The notes under the pieces were generated by a model that was not told where the DNA came from, did no database searches, and was given only the letters and a program-made list of their open reading frames with translations. 64,000 nucleotides of DNA. Source: Candidatus Marithrix sp. Its GTDB lineage: Bacteria; Pseudomonadota; Gammaproteobacteria; Beggiatoales; Beggiatoaceae. The translations under genes were made by a program, and so were the position numbers. This document shows positions 36,646 to 44,860 of the stretch, in pieces (within the stretch, counting starts at the first letter, position 1; each line of letters begins with the position of its first letter). The DNA lies in the NCBI GenBank assembly GCA_016744775.1, contig JADGDS010000003.1, forward strand, positions 186,001 to 250,000, given 5' to 3'.

Positions 36646-37494
36646 TTAACAAAAGTAATTTTCTACCGCAAAACGATATTGAGCTAAGATAAGTTCTTTA
36701 AGAGGCTGTATATTTTGATTTTCATAGAAAATTAGCAAAGCTTTTTTATAGTCAATTTCATTAATGTTGCGATAAGAAAGTGGACAATAATTATTAGATA
36801 AAAGAATAGCATTGCCTAATAAGCGAGCTGTTCTTTTATTACCATCCTCAAAAGGCTGAATATAAGATAAAACGCTAATAGCAAAAATCGCTTTAATCAT
36901 CGGTGCTTGAATATTATTTAATTTTGCTGTTAATGTTTCTAAGGCTTTTTGAATATAATACTGACTTTTTAATGGCTTATATGTAGTACCAACGATACCA
37001 ACTGAATGGGTGCGAATACCATATTTAACATTCAGACTATGCACAAGTGTACGATGTAAATCTTCAATATTGCGTATAGTTAATTTATAAAAGTTATAAT
37101 GAAAGATAAATTTGAAGGCTTCTTTATGATTTAATATCATTTGGGTTTCAATAAAACTATGCCCACCAACAATTTCTTGCCTACTTAGCAGAGCCTCTGT
37201 TTCTAATAAAGAATAAGTATTACCTTCCATTTGCGCTGATTTCCAAGATAAATCAATTATCAGCCTTTCATACTCTTTTTTTAATATTCCTTCTGATAAA
37301 TGCTTAATATTTTTTTGATATTCATCAGTTAAGGATTTAATTTCTAACTCTTCTGCGGAACTTAAAAAATTTGATTCAGTTAATTTTTCAAAAATAATAT
37401 CATCAAATTTTGGAAAATCTGGATTGCGTTTATCAACTTCTTTTTGAAAGAATTCATTTAAATTACAAATTTGTAGTAAAGGGTGTTGTTTCAT
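36646..37494 (-). CDS. Fic-domain protein with Gln in place of the catalytic His
   Basis: A 282-residue Fic-family protein. The active-site loop reads YIQPFEDGNKRTARL: it is HPFxxGNxRxxR in the family, but the His is Gln213 here and the second Gly is Lys. The N-terminal inhibitory helix motif SAQMEGNT (SxxxEG) is present. Because the His is the general base of AMP transfer, AMPylation is unlikely; it may be a pseudoenzyme or use other chemistry. GGHSFIETQMILNH precedes the core. It lies next to the duplicated 3' end of propeller-caspase C. The second Fic gene at 44031 has the normal motif. Confidence 0.85.
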   Translation of the reverse strand: MKQHPLLQICNLNEFFQKEVDKRNPDFPKFDDIIFEKLTESNFLSSAEELEIKSLTDEYQKNIKHLSEGILKKEYERLIIDLSWKSAQMEGNTYSLLETEALLSRQEIVGGHSFIETQMILNHKEAFKFIFHYNFYKLTIRNIEDLHRTLVHSLNVKYGIRTHSVGIVGTTYKPLKSQYYIQKALETLTAKLNNIQAPMIKAIFAISVLSYIQPFEDGNKRTARLLGNAILLSNNYCPLSYRNINEIDYKKALLIFYENQNIQPLKELILAQYRFAVENYFC

Positions 37495-37525
37495 TATAAT
37501 GTTTGTAATATCTTAGCTTATAAAC

Positions 37526-38390
37526 CAATATTAACACACAATTTATCTTGCACCCATAAATTTACATTTTCTAAAACTTCCGCTTTTTCGGGTGATAATA
37601 TTCCATATAAGCAATATTCACCAGCGGCTAAATCTTTAGGTAGTTGTAAGTCTAATAATGTTTGTCGCTTATTTGGTGTTCTATCGCCTTGCCAGTGTTG
37701 TACTTTATTTGCTGGCATTAGATCATTGCTATTTTTTAGTGCTATAAATTGTCCGTCTGGTAATATTACAGCAGCATATAAGTCATAACCCCAGCCTAAT
37801 TGTTCAACTATTTCAGCTTTTAATTGATCTTTCTGTTTGTCTAAAATTAGTTTGATTTCAGCTTGTTCTGGTGCTTCTATTCCATTGCTTATGCTAATTA
37901 TTACTGATTTACTGATAGCTAAATTGCCTGTATTGTCTTCAGCATAGAATGTAATATGATAATCGCCATTGTAAATTGTCTCATTCCAATTTGTTTGCCA
38001 TTCATTGGTGTTGCTAGGAGTAAAGTTTAAATGTGGAATTGGTAAAATAGTATTGCCTTTGTTATCTATGATTGCTTTTACTTTTGGAGGTATTACTACT
38101 GCCCAAACACGATTAATACGCCCTTTACTAAGGCTGACTTTAGCTGTTAGCTTGTCAATTGCTTCAATTTTTAAGTCGCTGACTGTTGAGGTGTTATTTT
38201 TTAGATAAATCTTGTTTAGTGATTGCTCATTAAATATTTGTGGATTTTGTGATAAATGCCCTAGCATTTGTTGTTGTGCTTGTTTAGCTTCTTGAAAAGC
38301 TTCAGCAAAATTTTTACCTTTTAATAGAGCATTAGCAAAAAAGCTACTAAAGCCTTGTTGATGTTGTCGATCAAAATAGGCTAATTCATT
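37526..38390 (-). repeat. 865-bp direct repeat, copy 1: truncated 3' end of propeller-caspase C
   Basis: Bases 37526-38390 match 40640-41504 with one difference that I find (A at 38328 against T at 41442). The copy encodes the last ~287 residues of paralogue C from NELAYFDRQHQQGF onward, here lacking signal peptide, propeller and peptidase core. The open frame extends to 38483 through unrelated upstream bases and is not a real gene. The near-identity shows that the duplication is recent, or kept uniform by recombination. Confidence 0.95.
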
Positions 38391-38683
38391 GATAATATTT
38401 GTAATAAATTTAAAAACAATATAAATTTTATCCTGAGAGTACATATTTGTACTAAAGGGCAAATTTGATCTAGGGGGGGGCAAATTTGCACTACATATAC
38501 ATAAGATTACTACTAAGATTACAACATAGATAAAAAAAGACAGACAAAAAACCAGATTAATAGGATGGTAAAAATTATTTGAAAAATAATTTAAAAAAAT
38601 GTCGTTAAGTCATTTTTTAAATTTAGTTTTTTGAATTAAAAAAATAGATGTGATATGATGAGAACTCATTAATCGAGTTAGCA

Positions 38684-38716
38684 ATTATTTTATGGATTAT
38701 ATATCCATAAAATAAT
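38684..38716. promoter_or_regulatory. perfect 14-bp hairpin upstream of the rep operon
   Basis: ATTATTTTATGGAT and ATCCATAAAATAAT flank TATAT. It lies about 100 bases before the leader peptide ORF, in the region where a repressor operator or antisense control would be expected in small plasmids. The direct repeat CTCATCACAAAA also occurs at 38736 and 38836, exactly 100 bases apart. Confidence 0.5.
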
Positions 38717-38819
38717 CTATTCGGTTTACCTATTACTCATCACAAAAAAACCTTCAGAAACCGTTTCATCTATTGTAACATATTAGATATATGAGACGTA
38801 AAGGTTTAAGGATAAAAAA

Positions 38820-38933
38820 ATGAATAACCTGTATTCTCATCACAAAAGCTTTCACAGAAAATCACTAAAGTTTAACCAAGCTATAGTAATTTCAACAAGT
38901 CACCTAAAACTAATCAATAAGGTGATCAAATGA
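38820..38933 (+). CDS. 37-residue leader peptide coupled to rep
   Basis: MNNLYSHHKSFHRKSLKFNQ then AIVISTSHLKLINKVIK. It starts with its own ribosome site (AAGGA, seven bases before ATG), and its TGA overlaps the rep ATG (ATGA). The peptide is basic and has no known fold. In plasmids such as IncFII and IncI, translation of a short leader opens or couples rep translation, and the same role is likely here. Confidence 0.55.
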   Translation: MNNLYSHHKSFHRKSLKFNQAIVISTSHLKLINKVIK

Positions 38934-40249
38934 ATAACATCCCTAACACAGTACTCCAATTTGGAAATCTCCACCTGCATGGCGATATTACGCCATCTAC
39001 ATGGTACAAACATATTAAAACTGAAGCTGGAAAAGTAGATCTACAGGCAATAACTGTATTAAGTCATATAATATATTTCTATAGACCTATCAGATCAATA
39101 AATCCATATACAAGAGAAGAAGTTGTCAAAAAGAAATTTAAGAGTGATAAACTCCAATTAAATGGAAGGCATTTAGAAGAAAGGTTTGGACTTACTAGAT
39201 CTGTAGCTAAAAGGGTGTTATCACGTTTAGAAAAACAGGGATTTATAAAAAGAGAATTTAGAAATCTTAAAATTCAAAATGTTACTTATAGTAATGTTCA
39301 ATATGTTGAACCAGTATTTGACAAGATTAAAGAAATTACTAGTTTACAGGATAACCACAATAAAAACAAAACAATAACGCAACCATCATATAAGGAAGTT
39401 ATTGATTCAACAATCAAATCATCTGAATTGCCAGATATAGGAAACAAAATATCAAATAAGAAAGTAGCAGAAATTGCTTCTGATTTAACATGGCCAAAAG
39501 GATTAAAGAAAACTAATGCTTTATTAGATGTTTTAAAAGACTTAAAAACTAATCTCGCACAACAACAAGTATTAGATGTTTATGTTCAACAAGCATCTAA
39601 ACAATCAATTTCTAACCCCGTTGGCTTCTTAAAAGCTTTAGTAAAAAACCATAACACAGGAAATTTTACAAAAGCAAAATCTAAGATAGTAACTGCTGAG
39701 ATGAAATTAAAATTAGATAATCAAGAATTTAATGATAATCGAAAACAGGCAATTAAGCAATGTCCATATTGTGATCAAGGAGGATTAATTACATACGAGA
39801 ATACCAACAATAATACAACTCATTCTGAACGTTGTTCTCACAATATTAAAATCATACAATATCCTTTACAACAAGATGGTTTCAATAAAATCACAACCAT
39901 TAATTCCAATATTACCCATCCGCCAATAAAACCTGCTCCAAAATCTGAAACGCCAATTTGTACTTGGAAGGAAAAACTGGAAACTTTGAATTTAAAAGGC
40001 TTGATTAAAGCAATAGCTTCTAACTTTAAATTAAACCATATAAATGATGTATGGAGTTTCGAGATTGATCTTCATCAAATAGCCAGACCAGAAAAATTAC
40101 CGATATATAAAACAATTATCGAAGATAGCATAAAACAAGTTTATGGTAATACTCAAGAAATTATATGGGATACTAAAACAGAAAAATGTTCTCAAAAATA
40201 TTTTCCTAAATTATTAGTTCAAAATAAACCCCCAGTCAAAACAGCATAA
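38930..40249 (+). CDS. winged-helix replication-initiation-like protein
   Basis: A 439-residue protein. The N-terminal ~110 residues include DLQAITVLSHIIYFYRP and a winged-helix block, HLEERFGLTRSVAKRVLSRL, as in plasmid and phage replication-linked HTH proteins. The middle is helical (LKKTNALLDVLKDLK). A zinc-binding candidate CPYC (near 283) with a later C-H pair follows. The end (TWKEKLETLNLKGLIKAIAS ... SFEIDL ... IYKTIIEDSI) resembles the last domain of DnaX tau, which contacts the polymerase alpha subunit; this is a pattern reading only. AAGGTG lies five bases before ATG. Coupled to the leader peptide, it most likely starts or assists replication of the inserted element. Confidence 0.6.
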   Translation: MNNIPNTVLQFGNLHLHGDITPSTWYKHIKTEAGKVDLQAITVLSHIIYFYRPIRSINPYTREEVVKKKFKSDKLQLNGRHLEERFGLTRSVAKRVLSRLEKQGFIKREFRNLKIQNVTYSNVQYVEPVFDKIKEITSLQDNHNKNKTITQPSYKEVIDSTIKSSELPDIGNKISNKKVAEIASDLTWPKGLKKTNALLDVLKDLKTNLAQQQVLDVYVQQASKQSISNPVGFLKALVKNHNTGNFTKAKSKIVTAEMKLKLDNQEFNDNRKQAIKQCPYCDQGGLITYENTNNNTTHSERCSHNIKIIQYPLQQDGFNKITTINSNITHPPIKPAPKSETPICTWKEKLETLNLKGLIKAIASNFKLNHINDVWSFEIDLHQIARPEKLPIYKTIIEDSIKQVYGNTQEIIWDTKTEKCSQKYFPKLLVQNKPPVKTA

Positions 40250-40421
40250 CTAATGCACAACTTCGGCAAGGCAATAATTATACAAATCTTTGATTTATTA
40301 GATTGTTTTAATAAAGTAACCAAGAATTAAATTGATGACTTAGCTCGAGTCGAAAGTAACATTTTTAGTAACTGATAGTTTAGAACTATCCATAAAGTTT
40401 TTTTATCTTTAGACACTTATT

Positions 40422-40628
40422 AACTGATGTTACGCACTAACATTTTGACATGCTCAAACACCGCCTAGGGATAAATCCCCAGTCTCATAGCTAAAGTCAC
40501 CTAAAGGTGACTAATAAGTTGAAAGTTTAGTGCTAGTTTGCTTTAGCAGACTTAATCCCGTAGGGACCTTGAATTTATTCCTAGGTGGTGTTTGGTAATG
40601 GCAAAAATCTAATGCGTAACATCAGTTA
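40422..40628. repeat. MITE with AACTGATGTTACGCA terminal inverted repeats (copy 1)
   Basis: AACTGATGTTACGCA (40422-40436) and TGCGTAACATCAGTT (40613-40627) are exact inverted ends flanked by TA, so a TA target duplication is likely. Inside are further complementary arms (CAAACACCGCCTAGG against CCTAGGTGGTGTTTG, two mismatches) and AGTCACCTAAAGGTGACT. There is no ORF. Ends of the same type are at 62640 and 63484. From 40250 to 40421 I see nothing else. Confidence 0.75.
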
Positions 40629-40634
40629 TTAAAA

Positions 40635-43600
40635 CTAATCAATATTAACACACAATTTATCTTGCACCCATAAATTTACATTTTCTAAAACTTCCGCTTT
40701 TTCGGGTGATAATATTCCATATAAGCAATATTCACCAGCGGCTAAATCTTTAGGTAGTTGTAAGTCTAATAATGTTTGTCGCTTATTTGGTGTTCTATCG
40801 CCTTGCCAGTGTTGTACTTTATTTGCTGGCATTAGATCATTGCTATTTTTTAGTGCTATAAATTGTCCGTCTGGTAATATTACAGCAGCATATAAGTCAT
40901 AACCCCAGCCTAATTGTTCAACTATTTCAGCTTTTAATTGATCTTTCTGTTTGTCTAAAATTAGTTTGATTTCAGCTTGTTCTGGTGCTTCTATTCCATT
41001 GCTTATGCTAATTATTACTGATTTACTGATAGCTAAATTGCCTGTATTGTCTTCAGCATAGAATGTAATATGATAATCGCCATTGTAAATTGTCTCATTC
41101 CAATTTGTTTGCCATTCATTGGTGTTGCTAGGAGTAAAGTTTAAATGTGGAATTGGTAAAATAGTATTGCCTTTGTTATCTATGATTGCTTTTACTTTTG
41201 GAGGTATTACTACTGCCCAAACACGATTAATACGCCCTTTACTAAGGCTGACTTTAGCTGTTAGCTTGTCAATTGCTTCAATTTTTAAGTCGCTGACTGT
41301 TGAGGTGTTATTTTTTAGATAAATCTTGTTTAGTGATTGCTCATTAAATATTTGTGGATTTTGTGATAAATGCCCTAGCATTTGTTGTTGTGCTTGTTTA
41401 GCTTCTTGAAAAGCTTCAGCAAAATTTTTACCTTTTAATAGTGCATTAGCAAAAAAGCTACTAAAGCCTTGTTGATGTTGTCGATCAAAATAGGCTAATT
41501 CATTATCTGATGTACTGCTAATGTTTGCAATAGAATTCAAATTTGCACCATCAACCACTACTACTACTTTATCATCTAATAGTGGCTTCAATTCAGATGC
41601 TTTTAAGTCATTTTGCCCAATTATAAATAGATAAAGCGGCTGTTTAGATAAAACATCGCGTAAATTATTCAGATTGAATTGAGCGTCAACAATATGATCA
41701 TTTAAGCCGTCTGCATTTATATCTGTCCATAAATTAGGGGATAAATAATCAATAGTATCATTAGAAAAACCTCCTTGTTGTAAAACTTGATAAATTTTAT
41801 TACTTATAGTTTGACTGGTTTTATCATTACCAGCTATTATAATAGCAGTATTATTAACTTTAGTTGTTTGAGGAAAACTCAGATGAGTTAAGCCCATGCC
41901 TCCTATCCATAAGCCATTATTACCATCACTAGCTAAAGCTAAAACTTGTTGATTAAAAATAGTGAATTTAAAATTAGCATTGAGATGAGCTAAGCCATTT
42001 AAAGTTCCTATCCATAAACCATTGCTGCCATCGCTAAGCAAACTGGTAACATTATCATTTGGTAAATCAGAATTGTCGCTATTAAAAATTTGCCATTTAG
42101 CTTGGCTATTCAGATAAGCCAAACCATGAGCCTCAGTTGCTACCCATAAGCCACCATTAGCAGCAGTAACTAAGTCTGTAATTGTATTAGATGGTAAATC
42201 AGAATTTTCTGTATTAAAAATTCGCCATGTCTCATCCCGATTATCGTATTCAGCTATGCCACTATTTAATGTTCCTAACCATAATTTGCCGTTATCATCT
42301 TTGGTAATAGTGCTAATACCTTTATTAGCGAACTGTTTCATATTAATAGGTGTGAATAACAAAGTATGACCACTTAAATGAGTTAAATCTAAGCTGCCAA
42401 GCCACAATCCATCGCGCCCATCATGATCAAGACTAAAAATATTGTTAGTAACTAAATTAGAATTATTAGTATTAAATAGAAGCCATTGATCATTAATTGT
42501 AGTAAAAGCTAAACCCTCAGTAGTAGCTAACCAAACGCCATTACCATCTTGTTGATTTAGAAAAGCAAAAACCTTGGCATTAACAGATAGTTTAGAATTA
42601 TCATGAGTAATTACCTTTAATTTGCCATTATTATCAATATGGCTAATACTCTGACTATTAACATTGCCAGCCCAGACTCCACCATTATTATCGCTAGCTA
42701 ATGCTGAAATTTGAGTATATGGCAATCCTAATTTATTTGTTAAAATTAACCACTGATCTTTATTATCAAGTTGAACTAAACCAGCACCCCAAGTGCCAAT
42801 CCATAATTTATTATCAATACTAATCAAAGCATTAATAATATTATTTGGTAATTTGGAATTTTCTTGATTGAAAGTTAAAGATTCACTAGTGCTTTTCATA
42901 TGAATTAAACCTTGATTGAAAGTTCCTAACCATAATTCATCATTATCATCACTAGCCAAACTAATAATTTTCTTATTTGGCATAAACAGCTTTTTAGAAT
43001 TAAAATGAACTAAACCGCCATCAGTTCCTATCCATAAACCATCCTTGTTATACAATAGAGCATTAATCTTATTATTTGGCAAATAATTCTCATTATTAAA
43101 ATGGACTAAACCTTTATCAGTACCTACCCATAAATCATCTTGATTTTTTAATAAGGATGTAATGTTGTTGCTAGGTAAATTATTATAAGTTGTCAAGCTA
43201 GTATTTTTATGAACCAGCCCAGCACCAAAAGTTGCTATCCATAATCCGCCATTGCCATCGCTAATCAAAGCAGCAATTTTAGCTTTAAATTTATTAACTG
43301 ATTCAAACTTATTATTGTTTAGACGAACTAATTCTGTACCACTAGCCAACCATAAATTATCATCATCAGCAATGACAAGCGCGGTAATTTGATTACTTGG
43401 CAGACCATCTAAATTAGTAAAAAATTTGTTTAATTTTCCAGTTATAGCATCGCGTTGCTCAAGCCCACCTTCAGTAGCTATCCATAAAGTTTTTTTATCC
43501 TTAGACAAAACTATATCTTGAACTTCATTTCGATTAGTAAAAACTTGCCATTTAGGATTTTCTAAAGACACTGTAGGAATAATAGTAATTTTTACAGTGC

Positions 43601-43853
43601 CAACATTAGCGGCAGCATCTAATACAGTTACTACATCAGTACCTATTTCAGAAGGCGCGATATAAGTGACTTGAGAACCAGAACCCTGAATTTTTCCATG
43701 AATTGGAGTCCATTTTATTTCACCACTAGTGCCAGAAACAGATAAATTAATTTTCTGATTAATTTCAACTTTAGGAGCCGAAGGAATAAATACCAATTCA
43801 GCCGCTGAAACAACTGAAATGCTAAACATGAATAAAAAAATTACACTTTTCAT
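40635..43853 (-). CDS. secreted propeller-repeat protein with inactivated caspase-like domain (paralogue C)
   Basis: 1072 residues. Signal peptide (MKSVIFLFMFSISVVSA), Ig-like domain, and about 13 propeller repeats (LWIGTDGGLVHF type) are intact. In the peptidase region the strand that holds the catalytic His in A and B (LFFIDHGG) reads LFIIGQND, and the Cys site (IDACHSG) reads VVVDGANLNS. Both catalytic residues are thus gone, along with ~40 residues around them, yet the rest of the frame is open. It still ends with the conserved DNELAYFDRQHQQG, Ig-like and EYCLYGILSPEK blocks. It may be a binding or decoy protein. Its 3' 865 bases are one copy of the direct repeat. Confidence 0.85.
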   Translation of the reverse strand: MKSVIFLFMFSISVVSAAELVFIPSAPKVEINQKINLSVSGTSGEIKWTPIHGKIQGSGSQVTYIAPSEIGTDVVTVLDAAANVGTVKITIIPTVSLENPKWQVFTNRNEVQDIVLSKDKKTLWIATEGGLEQRDAITGKLNKFFTNLDGLPSNQITALVIADDDNLWLASGTELVRLNNNKFESVNKFKAKIAALISDGNGGLWIATFGAGLVHKNTSLTTYNNLPSNNITSLLKNQDDLWVGTDKGLVHFNNENYLPNNKINALLYNKDGLWIGTDGGLVHFNSKKLFMPNKKIISLASDDNDELWLGTFNQGLIHMKSTSESLTFNQENSKLPNNIINALISIDNKLWIGTWGAGLVQLDNKDQWLILTNKLGLPYTQISALASDNNGGVWAGNVNSQSISHIDNNGKLKVITHDNSKLSVNAKVFAFLNQQDGNGVWLATTEGLAFTTINDQWLLFNTNNSNLVTNNIFSLDHDGRDGLWLGSLDLTHLSGHTLLFTPINMKQFANKGISTITKDDNGKLWLGTLNSGIAEYDNRDETWRIFNTENSDLPSNTITDLVTAANGGLWVATEAHGLAYLNSQAKWQIFNSDNSDLPNDNVTSLLSDGSNGLWIGTLNGLAHLNANFKFTIFNQQVLALASDGNNGLWIGGMGLTHLSFPQTTKVNNTAIIIAGNDKTSQTISNKIYQVLQQGGFSNDTIDYLSPNLWTDINADGLNDHIVDAQFNLNNLRDVLSKQPLYLFIIGQNDLKASELKPLLDDKVVVVVDGANLNSIANISSTSDNELAYFDRQHQQGFSSFFANALLKGKNFAEAFQEAKQAQQQMLGHLSQNPQIFNEQSLNKIYLKNNTSTVSDLKIEAIDKLTAKVSLSKGRINRVWAVVIPPKVKAIIDNKGNTILPIPHLNFTPSNTNEWQTNWNETIYNGDYHITFYAEDNTGNLAISKSVIISISNGIEAPEQAEIKLILDKQKDQLKAEIVEQLGWGYDLYAAVILPDGQFIALKNSNDLMPANKVQHWQGDRTPNKRQTLLDLQLPKDLAAGEYCLYGILSPEKAEVLENVNLWVQDKLCVNID
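40640..41504 (-). repeat. 865-bp direct repeat, copy 2: native 3' end of propeller-caspase C
   Basis: Counterpart of 37526-38390, offset 3114 bases. It starts in the intergenic base before the stop codon and ends at the codon block for DNELAYFD in the coding sequence. This copy is joined to the complete gene. Confidence 0.95.
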
Positions 43854-43926
43854 AGGATATACCTTAAAGGAAGTTTAATTATGAGATTGAAGCAATTGCT
43901 ATTCCAAATAGACTATGAAATAGCAT

Positions 43927-44002
43927 GTAGGTTGGGCTGACGATAGGAAGCCCAACATTTCCAACCACACAGGTTGGGCTTCCTATCGTCAGCCCAACCT
44001 AC
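43927..44002. repeat. palindromic repeat, GTAGGTTGGGCTGACG family (copy 2)
   Basis: GTAGGTTGGGCTGACGATAG at the left and the exact reverse complement CTATCGTCAGCCCAACCTAC at the right, with inner GAAGCCCAAC and GTTGGGCTTC. It sits between the start of paralogue C and the 3' end of a Fic gene, as copy 1 also borders a Fic gene. Confidence 0.85.
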
Positions 44003-44030
44003 GAGTTTGTCTTGGTTGGTTATCAAAGTA

Positions 44031-44792
44031 TTAAATTATTTCTAGATTTTCTATAGATTCTAAGATAATTTCTAATATAAACTCTACAAATGGTGTACTT
44101 TCTCCAACAGAACCTGCTTCTTCTAATGCTTGATAATATTTCTCTTGATTGTCTCTTACTACACTTTCAATTGGAATAAAAGAGAATATGGATTTCCAAT
44201 GATGTAGTATCACACTTTGCCAAAGTCTTCCTATACGACCATTTCCATCACTAAAAGGATGAATAAATTCAAATTCATAATGAAATACTGAACTAACTAC
44301 TAATGGGTGTTCATCTGTAGTTTTTAACCAGTTAAAAAGATCTTGCATTAAAGTTGCTACTCTATTAGCTGGTGGTGCTATATGAATAACCTCATTACTT
44401 GAATGAACACCAACATTATTTATTCTAAACTCACCTGCATTAGTCAGTATTTCACCCATTAGTAATTGATGTGCTTTAAGTAAATCTTTTAGTTGTTTAT
44501 ATGAATATTTATCTAACTGATCATAGGCTTTTATAGCACCTTGCACTTCTGATACTTCTTTTAGTGTACCTAATACTCTTTTTCCTTTTAAGATAGCTGT
44601 TACTTTTTCTTCTGTAAATGTATTGCCTTCTATCTGCAATGTTCCTGTAATTGTTTTGATACGATTAATTTTGCGAAGTTGTGGTGTATTAATTTTAGAT
44701 TCAATATTTTTTATGTCTGCTAATCTTTCTACAATATCACTCACTAAAACAAGAATTTTTGATGTAATGGTATATGGTGGTTTATAATTCAT
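44031..44792 (-). CDS. Fic-domain protein, canonical motif
   Basis: A 253-residue Fic protein. The catalytic loop FIHPFSDGNGRIGRLWQS has His178 and the full HPFxxGNGRxxR motif. The inhibitory motif is in TGTLQIEGNTF (near residue 55), so it is a class II Fic that is held inactive until the N-terminal helix moves. GEFRINNVGVHSSNEVIHIA is the usual flap region. It likely transfers AMP or a related group to a hydroxyl on a target protein. The target cannot be told from sequence. Confidence 0.9.
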   Translation of the reverse strand: MNYKPPYTITSKILVLVSDIVERLADIKNIESKINTPQLRKINRIKTITGTLQIEGNTFTEEKVTAILKGKRVLGTLKEVSEVQGAIKAYDQLDKYSYKQLKDLLKAHQLLMGEILTNAGEFRINNVGVHSSNEVIHIAPPANRVATLMQDLFNWLKTTDEHPLVVSSVFHYEFEFIHPFSDGNGRIGRLWQSVILHHWKSIFSFIPIESVVRDNQEKYYQALEEAGSVGESTPFVEFILEIILESIENLEII

Positions 44793-44860
44793 AAGTTTTT
44801 ATAATGGTAAATAAATTGCACATATATAATATATGTATTTGATAAATTGAGGTTTCAATA

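Larger units (their letters stand above)
38391..40639 (+). mobile_element. replicon-like insertion between the two 865-bp repeats
   Basis: A 2249-bp segment bounded on both sides by copies of the 3' end of propeller-caspase C. It contains spaced GGGCAAATTTG repeats (38457-38467 and 38478-38488, exactly 21 bases apart, with a weaker GTACATATTTG at 38439), a 14-bp hairpin (38684-38716), a leader peptide ORF, a Rep-like gene, and a MITE. With one repeat it would make a 3114-bp circle. This is the arrangement expected if a small plasmid carrying the 865-bp fragment had integrated by single crossover. No integrase gene is present. Confidence 0.55.

Noticed and set aside
37518..38483. 321-codon open frame as a separate gene
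   Set aside because: It is the 3' copy of propeller-caspase C with an accidental upstream extension; no signal peptide and no ribosome site.
40422..40628. IS200/IS605-type element end
   Set aside because: The inner hairpins look like such ends, but exact inverted termini with TA flanks fit a MITE better and there is no transposase.
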